Below, in pieces: positions 1 through 8,584 of a stretch of DNA of 64,000 nt. The notes below the pieces were generated by a model. That model was not told the origin of the DNA. It did no database searches and saw only the letters and a list, made by a program, of their open reading frames with translations. The number at the start of each line of letters is the position of its first letter. Positions within the stretch are counted from its first letter, which is position 1. Origin of the DNA: Vreelandella titanicae BH1 (GTDB lineage Bacteria > Pseudomonadota > Gammaproteobacteria > Pseudomonadales > Halomonadaceae); assembly GCF_000336575.1 (NCBI RefSeq), contig NZ_AOPO01000001.1:372001-436000 (forward strand), in the 5' to 3' direction. Both the position numbers and the translations under genes were made by a program.

Positions 1-1724
1 GCCAGCGAAATCAGGCACCGGGCGTTATCGGTACCGTGGGTGTGCTGGGAAATGCCCATGCCCCAGAAAATCATTGCCCGCTCGGCGTTGGCATAGAGCC
101 TAGCCACCTCGCGAATGGTCTCGGGCTCAACGCCGCACAGGCCGCTCATCGCTTCGGGGGTCATGTCGACGGTATGAATTTTCAGGGCCTCGAAGCCCTC
201 GGTATGCTCGGCGATATAAGCCGTATCATAAAGTTCTTCACTGATGACCACATTCAGCATGGCATTAAAGAGGGCCACGTCGGCGCCCGGTGAAAAGCGC
301 ACGCTCAGGTGGGCGTAGGCATCCAGCGACTGACCACGGGGGTCGATTATCACTATCTTGGTACCGCGCTTGGCGGCCTGTTTAAAGAAGGTGGCCGCCA
401 CCGGATGGTTTACCGCGGGATTACAGCCGGTAAGAATCACCACGTCGGCCTGGCTGGCCTGCATAAAGGAGGCGGTTACCGAGCCTGAACCAATACACTC
501 CATGAGTGCCGCCACTGAGCTTGCGTGGCACAAGCGGGTACAGTGATCCACATGGTTGGAGCCAAAGCCGGTACGCACCAACTTCTGGAACAGCCACGCC
601 TCTTCGTTGGAACACTTGGCGCTGCCGAACCCCGCCAGGGCATCAGGGCCATGGGCCGCTTTAAGGTTCACAAGCCCGCCGGCGGCAGCCTCCAGGGCTT
701 CATCCCAGCTCGCCTCGCGGAAATGCGTCAGAGGTTTGGCGGGGTCGAAGTCCGGGTCGATTCCCTTTGCGACACCCTCGCGACGAATCAGCGGGGTAAC
801 AAGCCGGGATGGATGGCGCGGATAGTCATAGCCGAAGCGCCCTTTAACACATAGCCGGTTCTCGTTAGAGGGGCCGTCGCGCCCCTCCACATAAAGGATC
901 TCATCATCCTTGATATGGTAGGTGAGCTGGCAACCCACCCCGCAGTAGGGGCATACCGAGTCGACCTTACGGTCGGCGACGGCAGAATCGCCGTGGCCCG
1001 CCTGATCGACCAGGGTAGCGGGCATCAGGGCGCCGGTGGGGCAGGCCTGAACGCACTCGCCACAGGCCACGCAGGTGCTATCCCCCATAGGGTCGTCGAA
1101 ATCAAACACGATCTTGGACGCCGCCCCCCGGTGAGCCAGTCCGATCACGTCGTTAACCTGTACTTCGCGACAGGCACGCACACACAGGTTGCACTCGATG
1201 CAGGCGTCAAGATTGACGCGCATGGCGGAGTGGCTGCTGTCCTGCGCCAAACTATCCGTCCGGGAAGCCACATGATGCACGGTGGGCATCTCGCGCTCTT
1301 CGCGCCTGGGCAGCTTACGGCGCACCGCCGTGGCATCAATGGCCAACTGGTCAGCCATGGCCCAGAAATGGCTTGAGCTGTCGGGGCTCTCTTCCCGCTC
1401 AGGCTGGTCGACCAGCAGCATCTCCATGACCATCTTGCGGGCGGTATGCGCCCTTTCGGAGTTGGCGCTTTTGACCACCATGCCAGGGGCTGCCTCACGG
1501 AGACAGCTGGCGGCCAGGGTGCGCTCGCCCTCGATTTCCACCATACAGGCGCGGCAGTTGCCGTCGGCGCGGTAACCGCTTGTGTCCTTAAAACAGAGAT
1601 GGGGAATGGTTTCGCCGGCACGCTTGGCCACCTGCCAGAGGCTTTCACCGGGAGTTGCACTCACCTCAACGCCATCCAGCGTCAGGGTAAAGCTTTTGCC
1701 TGGGTTTTGTTCGCTCATGCTCAT
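1..1724 (-). CDS. NAD-dependent formate dehydrogenase, alpha (catalytic) subunit, 3' part beyond window edge
   Basis: Oxidises formate to CO2 at a molybdenum or tungsten bis-MGD centre and passes electrons to the NADH-forming partner encoded just upstream. About 574 codons are visible and the frame runs off the left edge. Reading from the chosen start: a 2Fe-2S ferredoxin domain (C44, C57, C60, C74), two 4Fe-4S motifs (C175/178/181/185 and C218/221/224/228), the 4Fe-4S of the molybdopterin domain (C258/261/265/292), then the metal-ligand region HCTRLCH with C399. The codon for residue 399 is TGC, so this is a cysteine and not a selenocysteine enzyme. Three in-frame ATGs lie at 1730, 1724 and 1718; 1724 is preferred because an AGGGGG ribosome site lies 6 nt upstream. 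Soluble cytoplasmic NAD-linked type is inferred from the partner gene. Confidence 0.93.
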   Translation of the reverse strand, partial: MSMSEQNPGKSFTLTLDGVEVSATPGESLWQVAKRAGETIPHLCFKDTSGYRADGNCRACMVEIEGERTLAASCLREAAPGMVVKSANSERAHTARKMVMEMLLVDQPEREESPDSSSHFWAMADQLAIDATAVRRKLPRREEREMPTVHHVASRTDSLAQDSSHSAMRVNLDACIECNLCVRACREVQVNDVIGLAHRGAASKIVFDFDDPMGDSTCVACGECVQACPTGALMPATLVDQAGHGDSAVADRKVDSVCPYCGVGCQLTYHIKDDEILYVEGRDGPSNENRLCVKGRFGYDYPRHPSRLVTPLIRREGVAKGIDPDFDPAKPLTHFREASWDEALEAAAGGLVNLKAAHGPDALAGFGSAKCSNEEAWLFQKLVRTGFGSNHVDHCTRLCHASSVAALMECIGSGSVTASFMQASQADVVILTGCNPAVNHPVAATFFKQAAKRGTKIVIIDPRGQSLDAYAHLSVRFSPGADVALFNAMLNVVISEELYDTAYIAEHTEGFEALKIHTVDMTPEAMSGLCGVEPETIREVARLYANAERAMIFWGMGISQHTHGTDNARCLISL

Positions 1725-1734
1725 GTTCATCCCC

Positions 1735-3453
1735 CTACCCCTTGACGATTACGTTCTGGGCGGCCAGCTCGCCGCGGAAATCCTTGAGCAGCCCCAGCAC
1801 CGGATTAGGTGCCGCTTGGCCGAGCCCGCAAATAGAGGCATCTATCATCACCTGGGAGAGCTGCGTCATCAGCCCGGCGTCCCACTCGTTGCGCTCAAGC
1901 AGGGTGAGCATTTTTTCCGTGCCCACCCGGCAGGGTGTGCACTGGCCACAGGACTCATCGGCAAAGAAGGCCAGCAGATTGGTCGCGACCCCGCGCAGAT
2001 CGTCCTGATCGGAGAGTACGATTACCGCAGCGGAACCGATAAAACAGCCGTGCTCCTGAAGGGTGTCGAAGTCGAGGGGAATATTGGCCTTGGCAGCGGG
2101 CAGAATTCCACCGGAGGCGCCGCCGGGCAGGTAGGCCGCCAAGCGGTGGCTGTCGGCCATGCCGCCGCAATACTCGTCAACCAATTCGTTGAGCGTGATC
2201 CCTGCGGGCGCTAAATACACACCAGGACGCTTGACCCGGCCTGAAACCGAGAAGCTGCGCAGCCCCACGCGGCCATGGCGGCCCTGGCTGGAGAAGGCCT
2301 CCGCGCCGCGCTGCCAGATCATGGGAATCCAGTAGACGGTCTCGACGTTATTGACCAGCGTCGGCCGATCAAAGAGCCCCTTCTGAGCCACAAACGGCGG
2401 GCGGTGGCGGGGTTTGCCCGGTTTGCCTTCCAAAGATTCGATCATCGCCGACTCTTCGCCGCAGATATAGGCGCCCGCGCCGCGGCGCAGCACGATGTAA
2501 CCCGGCGCCACTAGGCCAGCAGCCTCAAGCTCGCCAATCGCCTCGCGCACCACGCTATGTAACGCTGGGTACTCATCGCGAAGATAGATATACAGCGCCT
2601 CGGCGTCTACCGCCCAGGCGCTGACTAAGGCCCCTTCAAGAAACTGGTGGGGCGAGCGCTCCAGGTAGTAGCGATCCTTGAAGGTACCGGGCTCGCCTTC
2701 GTCGGCGTTGATAGCGCAGTACCGGGGGCCGGCCTCCTGGCGCACGAAAGTCCATTTTTTGAAGGTAGGGAAACCCGCGCCACCCAAGCCACGCAGATTG
2801 GCCTGCTGCATCGCCTCCATGAGCGCTTCTACTGTAACGCTGCCGTCGTGACAGGCCTGGAGCAACGCCATACCGCCCTCGCGGCGATAGTTGTCCAATC
2901 GCTGCCAGTCGACGGGATCGGGGTGAAAGTGGCCCTTTTCGATCACCGACGCGATCCGCGCCTGGGTGGCGAACGGCACATGGTGGTGGCCTACTTCGAC
3001 TACCGGCGCCGTGTCGCAGCGTCCCATGCAGGGCGCCCGCAGCACCCGTACCTGCTCAATATCCACGTTCGCTTCAAGCTGTGCCTTAAGCGCCTCAGCA
3101 CCGGCCAACTGGCAGGTGAGGGAATCGCAAACGCGAATGGTGACTGCTGGCGGCGGCAGTTGATCGTCGTGGATGACGTCAAAGTGGGCATAGAAAGTGG
3201 CCGTTTCGTAAACGGCCGCCATGGGCAGGTTCATGTAAGCAGCCAGGGCACGCAAATCCGCCAGCAGTAGATGGCCCCGGGTGTCCTGAATGTTGTGTAA
3301 ATGTTCAATGAGTAGGTCGCGGCGGCGCAGCGTGGCGTTCTGGCGTTCGTCACCCAGCAGTTCACGCAACCCCTCAAGAAGACTGGGATCGAGATCACGG
3401 CCGCGGGGCTTGCCGCGGAAGCGGCGCTTGGGGGTCACGGTCTGGACGGTCAT
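1735..3453 (-). CDS. NAD-dependent formate dehydrogenase, beta subunit (NuoE-NuoF fusion)
   Basis: Diaphorase subunit that carries electrons from formate oxidation to NAD+. The N-terminal NuoE-like part has a thioredoxin-fold 2Fe-2S site, C109-x4-C114 and C142-x3-C146. The NuoF-like part follows, with the FMN/NADH-binding LRGLGGAGFP segment at about 220-229 and a C-terminal 4Fe-4S site (C502, C505, C508, C542). The fusion is known from FdsB-type formate dehydrogenases and HoxF-type hydrogenase diaphorases. An upstream in-frame ATG at 3507 exists, but the start at 3453 gives a normal N-terminus (MTVQTVTPK) and the longer version would run through the terminator hairpin at 3496-3522. The alpha gene starts about 10 nt after this stop, so the two are one operon. 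Confidence 0.93.
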   Translation of the reverse strand: MTVQTVTPKRRFRGKPRGRDLDPSLLEGLRELLGDERQNATLRRRDLLIEHLHNIQDTRGHLLLADLRALAAYMNLPMAAVYETATFYAHFDVIHDDQLPPPAVTIRVCDSLTCQLAGAEALKAQLEANVDIEQVRVLRAPCMGRCDTAPVVEVGHHHVPFATQARIASVIEKGHFHPDPVDWQRLDNYRREGGMALLQACHDGSVTVEALMEAMQQANLRGLGGAGFPTFKKWTFVRQEAGPRYCAINADEGEPGTFKDRYYLERSPHQFLEGALVSAWAVDAEALYIYLRDEYPALHSVVREAIGELEAAGLVAPGYIVLRRGAGAYICGEESAMIESLEGKPGKPRHRPPFVAQKGLFDRPTLVNNVETVYWIPMIWQRGAEAFSSQGRHGRVGLRSFSVSGRVKRPGVYLAPAGITLNELVDEYCGGMADSHRLAAYLPGGASGGILPAAKANIPLDFDTLQEHGCFIGSAAVIVLSDQDDLRGVATNLLAFFADESCGQCTPCRVGTEKMLTLLERNEWDAGLMTQLSQVMIDASICGLGQAAPNPVLGLLKDFRGELAAQNVIVKG

Positions 3454-3495
3454 GGGGTACTCATTATTATCTTGATCGGTTTTATACCGGATGAA

Positions 3496-3522
3496 CAAAA
3501 ACGGCACCCCTCGGGGCGCCGT
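3496..3522 (-). terminator. Rho-independent terminator after fdhA
   Basis: A GC-rich stem with arms at 3501-3510 and 3513-3522 is followed on the minus strand by a run of five T. It lies between the formaldehyde dehydrogenase gene and the formate dehydrogenase operon, so the two are probably separate transcripts. I did not identify a promoter for the formate dehydrogenase genes. Confidence 0.75.
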
Positions 3523-3591
3523 CTAGGGTCGCACTAACCTGCCCTCAGGCAGGGATTAGGTCTTGTTGCTCAGTACTTATCAAATAAGTTA

Positions 3592-4782
3592 TTAAGCCAC
3601 GCTGCCATGGGGGTCAATAACGAATTTCTTAGCAGCGCCGCCATCGAAGTCGGCGTAGCCCTGGGGTGCCTGATCCAGAGTGATCATCTGGACATTCACC
3701 GCATCGGCAATATTGACCTTGCCAAACAGAATAGCCTGCATCAGTGGTCGATGGTACTTCATCACCGGGCACTGTCCAGTATGGAAGCTGTGGGACTTGG
3801 CCCAGCCAAGACCAAAGCGCATGCTCAGAGCCCCCTGCTTGGCGGCCTCGTCCTCCGCACCCGGGTCTTCGGTCACATAGAGGCCCGGAATACCGATCTG
3901 ACCACCTGCACGGGTCAACGACATCGCCGAGTTCAGCACGGTCGCGGGCGCTTCTTTGCCGTGGTTGCAGCCACAGGCGTGGGCTTCGAAACCGACGCAG
4001 TCGACAAAGGCGTCGACCTCACGCTCACCGAGGATCACCTCGATCTTATCGGCCATGTCGCCGTCCTGGGTCAGGTCGATGGTCTCGCAGCCAAAGCTGC
4101 GCGCCTGGGCCAGACGCTCTTCGACCATATCGCCAACGATCACGCAGGCCGCACCCAGCAGCTGAGCGGAAACCGCGGCCGCCAGACCTACGGGGCCAGC
4201 ACCGGCAATATAAACAGTGCTGCCGGGGCCGACACCGGCAGTTACGCAGCCGTGGAACCCTGTGGGGAAGATATCGGAGAGCAGGGTCAGATCCTTGATC
4301 TTCTCCATGGCCTGATCGGCATCCGGGAACTTCAGCAGGTTAAAGTCGGCATAGGGAACCATGACATATTCTGTCTGGCCGCCGACCCAGCCGCCCATAT
4401 CCACGTAGCCGTAAGCGGCGCCAGGACGGGCTGGATTGACGTTGAGGCAGATACCGGTGCGGCCTTCTTTACAGTTGCGGCAGCGACCACAGGCAATGTT
4501 GAACGGCACAGAAACCAGGTCGCCGGGCTGAATAAATTCGACGTCGCGACCGCACTCGACGACCAGGCCGGTGATTTCGTGACCAAGCACCAGGCCCGAT
4601 GGTGCGGTGGTGCGGCCGCGTACCATATGCTGGTCGCTGCCACAGATGTTGGTAGTAACTACCTTGAGAATCACGCCGTGATCGCACTTGCGATTGCCGA
4701 TGGCGAGTTCAGGATAGGCAATGGACTCAACGGCGACCTCTCCCGGCCCCTTGTAGACCACTCCGCGGTTGGCTGCATTCAT
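3592..4782 (-). CDS. fdhA: Glutathione-independent formaldehyde dehydrogenase
   Basis: Zinc-dependent medium-chain dehydrogenase that oxidises formaldehyde to formate with NAD+ and no glutathione, as in Pseudomonas putida FdhA. The 396-aa length matches that family. Visible features are the catalytic zinc region TTNICGSDQHM, the structural zinc cysteine cluster CGRCRNCKEGRTGIC and the Rossmann glycine motif GAGPVGLAAA near residue 180. A longer frame opens at 4878, but the ATG at 4782 has an AGGAG site 7 nt upstream and gives the usual N-terminus MNAANRGVVY. It lies beside formate dehydrogenase and the dimethylglycine demethylase operon, so its likely task is removal of the formaldehyde set free by demethylation. 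A palindromic motif at 4923-4938 is shared with the dgc promoter. Confidence 0.95.
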   Translation of the reverse strand: MNAANRGVVYKGPGEVAVESIAYPELAIGNRKCDHGVILKVVTTNICGSDQHMVRGRTTAPSGLVLGHEITGLVVECGRDVEFIQPGDLVSVPFNIACGRCRNCKEGRTGICLNVNPARPGAAYGYVDMGGWVGGQTEYVMVPYADFNLLKFPDADQAMEKIKDLTLLSDIFPTGFHGCVTAGVGPGSTVYIAGAGPVGLAAAVSAQLLGAACVIVGDMVEERLAQARSFGCETIDLTQDGDMADKIEVILGEREVDAFVDCVGFEAHACGCNHGKEAPATVLNSAMSLTRAGGQIGIPGLYVTEDPGAEDEAAKQGALSMRFGLGWAKSHSFHTGQCPVMKYHRPLMQAILFGKVNIADAVNVQMITLDQAPQGYADFDGGAAKKFVIDPHGSVA

Positions 4783-4922
4783 GGCTGGCTCCTGTGGCTT
4801 ATTGTTCTGTTCATGATGGTTGATTGCGCTATCCCACCCTATCCCCTCCGCGCCTGGAGACTTACCCCAAAAAGGCACTCACGTATCTATTCAAGACATC
4901 CTAACCAAGATGGATAGATAGA

Positions 4923-4938
4923 GGTCGCTTTCACGACA
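4923..4938 (-). promoter_or_regulatory. Candidate operator upstream of fdhA, shared with the dgc operon
   Basis: On the minus strand the site reads TGTCGTGAAAGCGACC, with arms GTCG-N6-CGAC. It matches the palindrome TGTCGTGAACACGACA at 15926-15941 in 13 of 16 positions. It lies about 140 nt upstream of the fdhA start. The obvious candidate protein is GbdR, encoded at 16063-17208; that link is an inference. Confidence 0.45.
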
Positions 4939-4967
4939 CTCCTCCTTTGCAACAGGCTCAACAATTC

Positions 4968-5114
4968 CTAGGGTTTGCACGAAAAGTCGCTGAGCGAAGG
5001 CCAGACTAGGCAAAAATCGGCGAAAAAACGGAGTTTACGGAGTGTAAATGAGTATTTTGAGCCGACTTTTAACAACGTATGGGCGAGCGCAAGCAGTTTT
5101 CGTACAAAGCCTAG
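4968..5114. repeat. 147-bp fully symmetric hairpin element (MITE-like intergenic repeat)
   Basis: The element starts with CTAGGGTTTGCACGAAAA and ends with TTTTCGTACAAAGCCTAG, which are inverted copies differing at two positions. Nested inside are AAAAATCGGC (about 5010-5020) against GCCGACTTTT (about 5060-5070), and at the exact centre TTTAC (5034-5038) against GTAAA (5044-5048), so symmetry holds around base 5041. Transcribed RNA should fold into one long hairpin. It has no coding capacity for a transposase. The form is that of a miniature inverted-repeat or REP-like element dispersed by a transposase in trans. From memory, similar sequences recur between genes in Halomonas and relatives, but no second copy is evident in this window. 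Confidence 0.65.
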
Positions 5115-5168
5115 AGTCGGCGATGTGATGCATACCCGACGTCTAACAAGAGCCACCAAGGAAACCTG

Positions 5169-6749
5169 ATGAATAACAACGACGACCCGGTTCTGTCGCC
5201 CGGACAGGACAATACTCAGATCTTGGGGTTGGACTTTCATAACCCCGTCTTTCCGTTTTCTGCTCTAGCCATCCTACTGTTTATTATCTACGCGCTGGTC
5301 TATCCAGATGCTGCTAATACTCACTTAGGGCTTGCCAAGAACTGGTCGATTGAACACTTCGACTGGCTGTTTATGATTGCTGGCAATATTTTTGTGGTGT
5401 TTTGTCTTGTGCTGATCTGCTTGCCACTCGGGCGGATTAGGCTAGGCGGCAAGGATGCAAAACCGGAATACTCACGCACCTCCTGGTTCGCCATGCTGTT
5501 TGCGGCGGGCATGGGGATCGGCCTGATGTTCTGGAGCGTTGCTGAACCAGTAGCCTATTATACCGACTGGTATGGAACCCCCTTGAATACGCCAGCGGGA
5601 ACGCCGGAGGGCGCCAGCGCCGCCATGGGGGCAACCATGTTCCACTGGGGACTGCACCCCTGGGCCATTTATGGCGTGGTGGCACTCTCACTCGCTTTCT
5701 TTGCTTATAACAAAGGCCTGCCACTGACGCTTCGCTCCGCCTTTTACCCGATCCTTGGCGAGCGAACCCGCGGCTGGGCAGGCCATATCATCGATATTCT
5801 TGCCGTGCTGGCCACCATCTTTGGCCTGGCCACTTCGCTTGGCTTTGGCGCTACCCAAGCGGCTGGAGGCCTCGCCTATTTGTTCGGCATTCCCAATACC
5901 ATCGGCACACAGCTGGCGATAATCCTAGTGGTCACGGTGATCGCGCTGTTCTCGGTATGGCGGGGAATCGACGGTGGCGTTAAGTTGTTCTCGAATATCA
6001 ACATGGTCATTGCGGCGGCGCTGCTTCTGTTTGTGGTTATAGCGGGGCCTACCTTGATGATTCTGACAGGCATTGGCACCACGGCTCTGGACTACGTGGG
6101 CCACCTTCTGCCGCTGTCGAACTGGATTGGCCGCGAGGACGATACCTGGTACCACGGCTGGACGATCTTTTACTGGGCGTGGTGGATCTCCTGGTCTCCG
6201 TTTGTCGGCATGTTCATTGCCCGCGTATCCCGGGGACGCACGGTGCGTGAATTCCTTATCGCCGTACTGCTGGTACCCACCCTGGTCACCTTGGTATGGA
6301 TGAGTGCTTTTGGCGGCACGGCACTTTTTCAAGCCTCAAACGGCGTGGGCGAGTTGGCCAACGGCATTGGCGACGTCTCACTCGCCATGTTCCACATGCT
6401 GGAGCAACTCCCCCTGACCAGCATTACCTCGACGCTGGCGATCATTCTGGTGCTGGTGTTCTTCATCACCTCTTCAGACTCCGGCTCGCTGGTGATTGAT
6501 AGCATCACCGCCGGCGGCAAGACAGATGCACCCAAGAGTCAACGAGTGTTCTGGGCGACGCTGGAGGGTATTATTGCGGGTGTGTTGCTGTATGGCGGAG
6601 GGAGCACAGCACTCAGCGCCCTGCAGGCGGGCGCAGTCGCTACGGGACTCCCCTTTACGCTGGTGCTGTTACTGATGTGTTTTAGCCTCTATAGGGGGCT
6701 CCACAAAGAGTGGCGCGAGCTCAACGCGGTGCCCAGAATCGCGAGCTAA
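5169..6749 (+). CDS. BCCT family betaine/carnitine/choline transporter
   Basis: Membrane symporter for a quaternary-ammonium compound. At 526 aa it has the twelve-helix BCCT core without the long cytoplasmic tail of BetT-type choline carriers. Family hallmarks are GMGIGLMFWSVAEP near residue 115, the HWGLHPWAIYG segment and the signature region YWAWWISWSPFVGMFIARVSRG near residue 335-355. The start has an AAGGA site. It faces the dgc and fdhA genes, so glycine betaine, dimethylglycine or a precursor such as choline or carnitine is the likely cargo; the exact substrate cannot be read from sequence. A terminator hairpin follows the gene. Confidence 0.9.
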   Translation: MNNNDDPVLSPGQDNTQILGLDFHNPVFPFSALAILLFIIYALVYPDAANTHLGLAKNWSIEHFDWLFMIAGNIFVVFCLVLICLPLGRIRLGGKDAKPEYSRTSWFAMLFAAGMGIGLMFWSVAEPVAYYTDWYGTPLNTPAGTPEGASAAMGATMFHWGLHPWAIYGVVALSLAFFAYNKGLPLTLRSAFYPILGERTRGWAGHIIDILAVLATIFGLATSLGFGATQAAGGLAYLFGIPNTIGTQLAIILVVTVIALFSVWRGIDGGVKLFSNINMVIAAALLLFVVIAGPTLMILTGIGTTALDYVGHLLPLSNWIGREDDTWYHGWTIFYWAWWISWSPFVGMFIARVSRGRTVREFLIAVLLVPTLVTLVWMSAFGGTALFQASNGVGELANGIGDVSLAMFHMLEQLPLTSITSTLAIILVLVFFITSSDSGSLVIDSITAGGKTDAPKSQRVFWATLEGIIAGVLLYGGGSTALSALQAGAVATGLPFTLVLLLMCFSLYRGLHKEWRELNAVPRIAS

Positions 6750-6757
6750 TCAACGCT

Positions 6758-6790
6758 AAACCGCCCGCCTATCCGGCGGGCGGTTTCCTT
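6758..6790 (+). terminator. Rho-independent terminator after the BCCT gene
   Basis: A perfect 12-bp stem, AAACCGCCCGCC (6758-6769) and GGCGGGCGGTTT (6775-6786) with loop TATCC, is followed by CCTTTTGTG. It lies 8 nt after the transporter stop codon. Confidence 0.85.
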
Positions 6791-6813
6791 TTGTGTCAGC
6801 CGGGAGTAAGACA

Positions 6814-7701
6814 ATGCAGTCAAGCCCTTACCAGCGCGGTCTGCTCATGGTGGTGCTGGGCGTCATATTTCTCAGCTTCGACGGGTTGCTGATCCGCCTA
6901 GCGCGCGCCGACGGCTGGACCATCGTGTTCTGGCGCGGTCTATTGATGTTCTGCGTGCTGGGGCTTTTATGCTGGGCAGGCAAGCGGCTGGCAACACTGA
7001 GCAGCAACCCGCTCTCCTCACTGGCCTCGGCGCTGCTGCTGGGCCTGATCTCCAGTCTGTTTGTGCTGGCGGTGATGAACGCCAACGTGGCCAATGTAGT
7101 AGTGATTCTAAGTACGGCGCCGCTGTTTGCGGCGCTGTTTTCGCGGATTTTCCTGGGCGAAAACGTCGCGCTGCGTACGCTGGTGGCCATTGCTGTCTGC
7201 ATGCTGGGCATGGGTTTGGTGTTCATGGGCGAGGGGGCCATGGGGATGCTGGTAGGCAACCTGTATGCCTTGGCGGCCGCGGCAGCTATCGGCGGCAACC
7301 TGACCCTGCTGCGCCGCTATCCAGCGATTGATCCTATGACGGTGATTGCCGGTGGTGGGTTGCTCTCGGCGGCGGTTGCCCTGCCCATGGCCTCGCCGCT
7401 GGATCTGGATGCCCAGCGCTATGGCGTACTGGCACTAATGGGGCTGGTACAGATGCCCTTGGCCACGGTGCTGATCAACAGCGCCACCCGCTATCTGTCG
7501 TCAACGGAAGTGGCGCTGTTTTATCTGGTTGAAACGGCATTGGGCACGCTGTGGGTGTGGTGGTTATTGGGAGAAACCCCTACGACCTCGACGCTGGTCG
7601 GCGGTGGCGTGGTTATTTTGGTGTTGGTAGTGCATGCCTGGATAGGCTTGCGTCTGGAAAGACAGCGCCTGCGGCTTTATCCGGGCTTTACCGGTCAATA
7701 G
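6814..7701 (+). CDS. EamA/DMT superfamily transporter
   Basis: Probable ten-helix metabolite exporter of the drug/metabolite transporter superfamily, 295 aa, with two EamA repeats (about 12-140 and 150-285). The second repeat ends in the typical VALFYLVETALGTLWVWWLLGE segment. A GTG at 6793 would also be in frame, but the ATG at 6814 is favoured by a GGGAG site 8 nt upstream. It is separated from the BCCT gene by a terminator and converges on etfB. Nothing in the sequence fixes the substrate. Confidence 0.85.
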   Translation: MQSSPYQRGLLMVVLGVIFLSFDGLLIRLARADGWTIVFWRGLLMFCVLGLLCWAGKRLATLSSNPLSSLASALLLGLISSLFVLAVMNANVANVVVILSTAPLFAALFSRIFLGENVALRTLVAIAVCMLGMGLVFMGEGAMGMLVGNLYALAAAAAIGGNLTLLRRYPAIDPMTVIAGGGLLSAAVALPMASPLDLDAQRYGVLALMGLVQMPLATVLINSATRYLSSTEVALFYLVETALGTLWVWWLLGETPTTSTLVGGGVVILVLVVHAWIGLRLERQRLRLYPGFTGQ

Positions 7702-7728
7702 AAAAACCCACCTGACAAAGGTGGGCTT
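7702..7728 (-). terminator. Rho-independent terminator at the end of the dgc-etf operon
   Basis: Stem CCCACCT (7707-7713) and AGGTGGG (7719-7725), followed on the minus strand by five T. It lies 35 nt past the etfB stop; the converging EamA gene may share it. Confidence 0.75.
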
Positions 7729-7762
7729 GAGTGATGATTAGCGGCGTGATGCGCAGGCTAGT

Positions 7763-8584
7763 TCAGCGCAGCACATCCTCCTCCTTGAGCAGCTTGTAGA
7801 TCGCCTCGGCGCCCTGTTCGGGGGACACATCGGTGAGCACCTGCCCGCCTTTGCCCTCCGACTTGGAAGCTGCCGCCTTGAAGCGATCCCTGGCCGAAGC
7901 GGCTTTGACAATTTTCAGACGCTTTGGCCGTTTACGTGCAGGGGACAGATGCCACTGGGCCAGCTCGCTGTCGGCTTCGGAGGTAGTGGTCGTGATCGCA
8001 AAGGTGGCCCGGCGCGCCGGGCCGAAGGCGCTCTGGCGCGCCACGGGCGCTGCCTCATCCACGCTAATGATGGCGGGCAGGCGCACCTTGAGACGGCGAC
8101 GCTGGCCCCTTGGCAACGCCTGAAGCAGCGTTACCACGCCATTTTCCACCTTTTCTACCGACGCCAAACTATTAACCAATGGCCAACCGAGATGCTCTGC
8201 TAACGCATAGGGCAAAAGCCCAGAGCCTTCACCGCGCTCTGCCCGGGCGCCGGTGATCACGAGCTGAGGCGAGGTAGCGGCTAAATGTTCTACCAGGGGC
8301 AGAATGGCATCGCTGCCCTCGGGCTGTTCGAGCAGGGTCATGGACTCGAGCCCCATGCCCAGGTAGCCGCGCAGAGCCGCTTCGCTGCTATCGTCCTGGG
8401 AACCCGCGTGGAGCATGCTGATCCGGGTGCCCGGCAGCTCGGCCTCTATGGCCAGCGCAAGCTCCAGGCCCCGTGCGTCCTGTTCAGCACGCCTCGCACG
8501 GCCGGTGGTAGGGTGACGGCCGATGGAGACCAGCACCGCCACGTCGATTCCCTGTTGTTGCTTTTGGTGTAGATCAGGCTGCAT
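7763..8584 (-). CDS. etfB: Electron transfer flavoprotein, beta subunit (dimethylglycine demethylation)
   Basis: Small subunit of a dedicated electron transfer flavoprotein that probably takes electrons from DgcAB and hands them to the respiratory chain. The 273-aa protein has the adenine-nucleotide alpha-hydrolase fold; visible are the early VAVLVSIGRHP strand, a TGARAERGEGSGLLPYALAEHLG stretch near 120-140 and the LPRGQRRRLKVRLPAIISV segment. The start overlaps the end of etfA by 11 nt. In Pseudomonas the equivalent pair lies at the end of the same dgcA-dgcB operon, which supports the assignment. Confidence 0.9.
   Translation of the reverse strand: MQPDLHQKQQQGIDVAVLVSIGRHPTTGRARRAEQDARGLELALAIEAELPGTRISMLHAGSQDDSSEAALRGYLGMGLESMTLLEQPEGSDAILPLVEHLAATSPQLVITGARAERGEGSGLLPYALAEHLGWPLVNSLASVEKVENGVVTLLQALPRGQRRRLKVRLPAIISVDEAAPVARQSAFGPARRATFAITTTTSEADSELAQWHLSPARKRPKRLKIVKAASARDRFKAAASKSEGKGGQVLTDVSPEQGAEAIYKLLKEEDVLR

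Larger units (their letters stand above)
4783..5168. other. Intergenic region between divergent fdhA and the BCCT transporter gene
   Basis: It holds the candidate operator at 4923-4938 and the 147-bp hairpin element at 4968-5114, then about 50 nt of leader for the transporter gene. Short frames crossing the hairpin element have no homologue that I recognise and look like by-products of its symmetry. Confidence 0.6.

Noticed and set aside
528..530. Possible selenocysteine codon in formate dehydrogenase
   Set aside because: The codon at the metal-ligand position is TGC, not TGA, so the enzyme is the cysteine type.
3607..4917. Very long plus-strand open frame (436 codons) opposite fdhA
   Set aside because: It is antisense to a clear formaldehyde dehydrogenase, has no recognisable domain and arises from GC-rich codon bias.
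4975..5240. Short open frames across the 147-bp hairpin element
   Set aside because: They follow from the inverted-repeat structure and have no ribosome site or known homologue.
6793..6813. GTG start at 6793 for the EamA gene
   Set aside because: It lacks a ribosome site; the ATG at 6814 has a well-spaced GGGAG.
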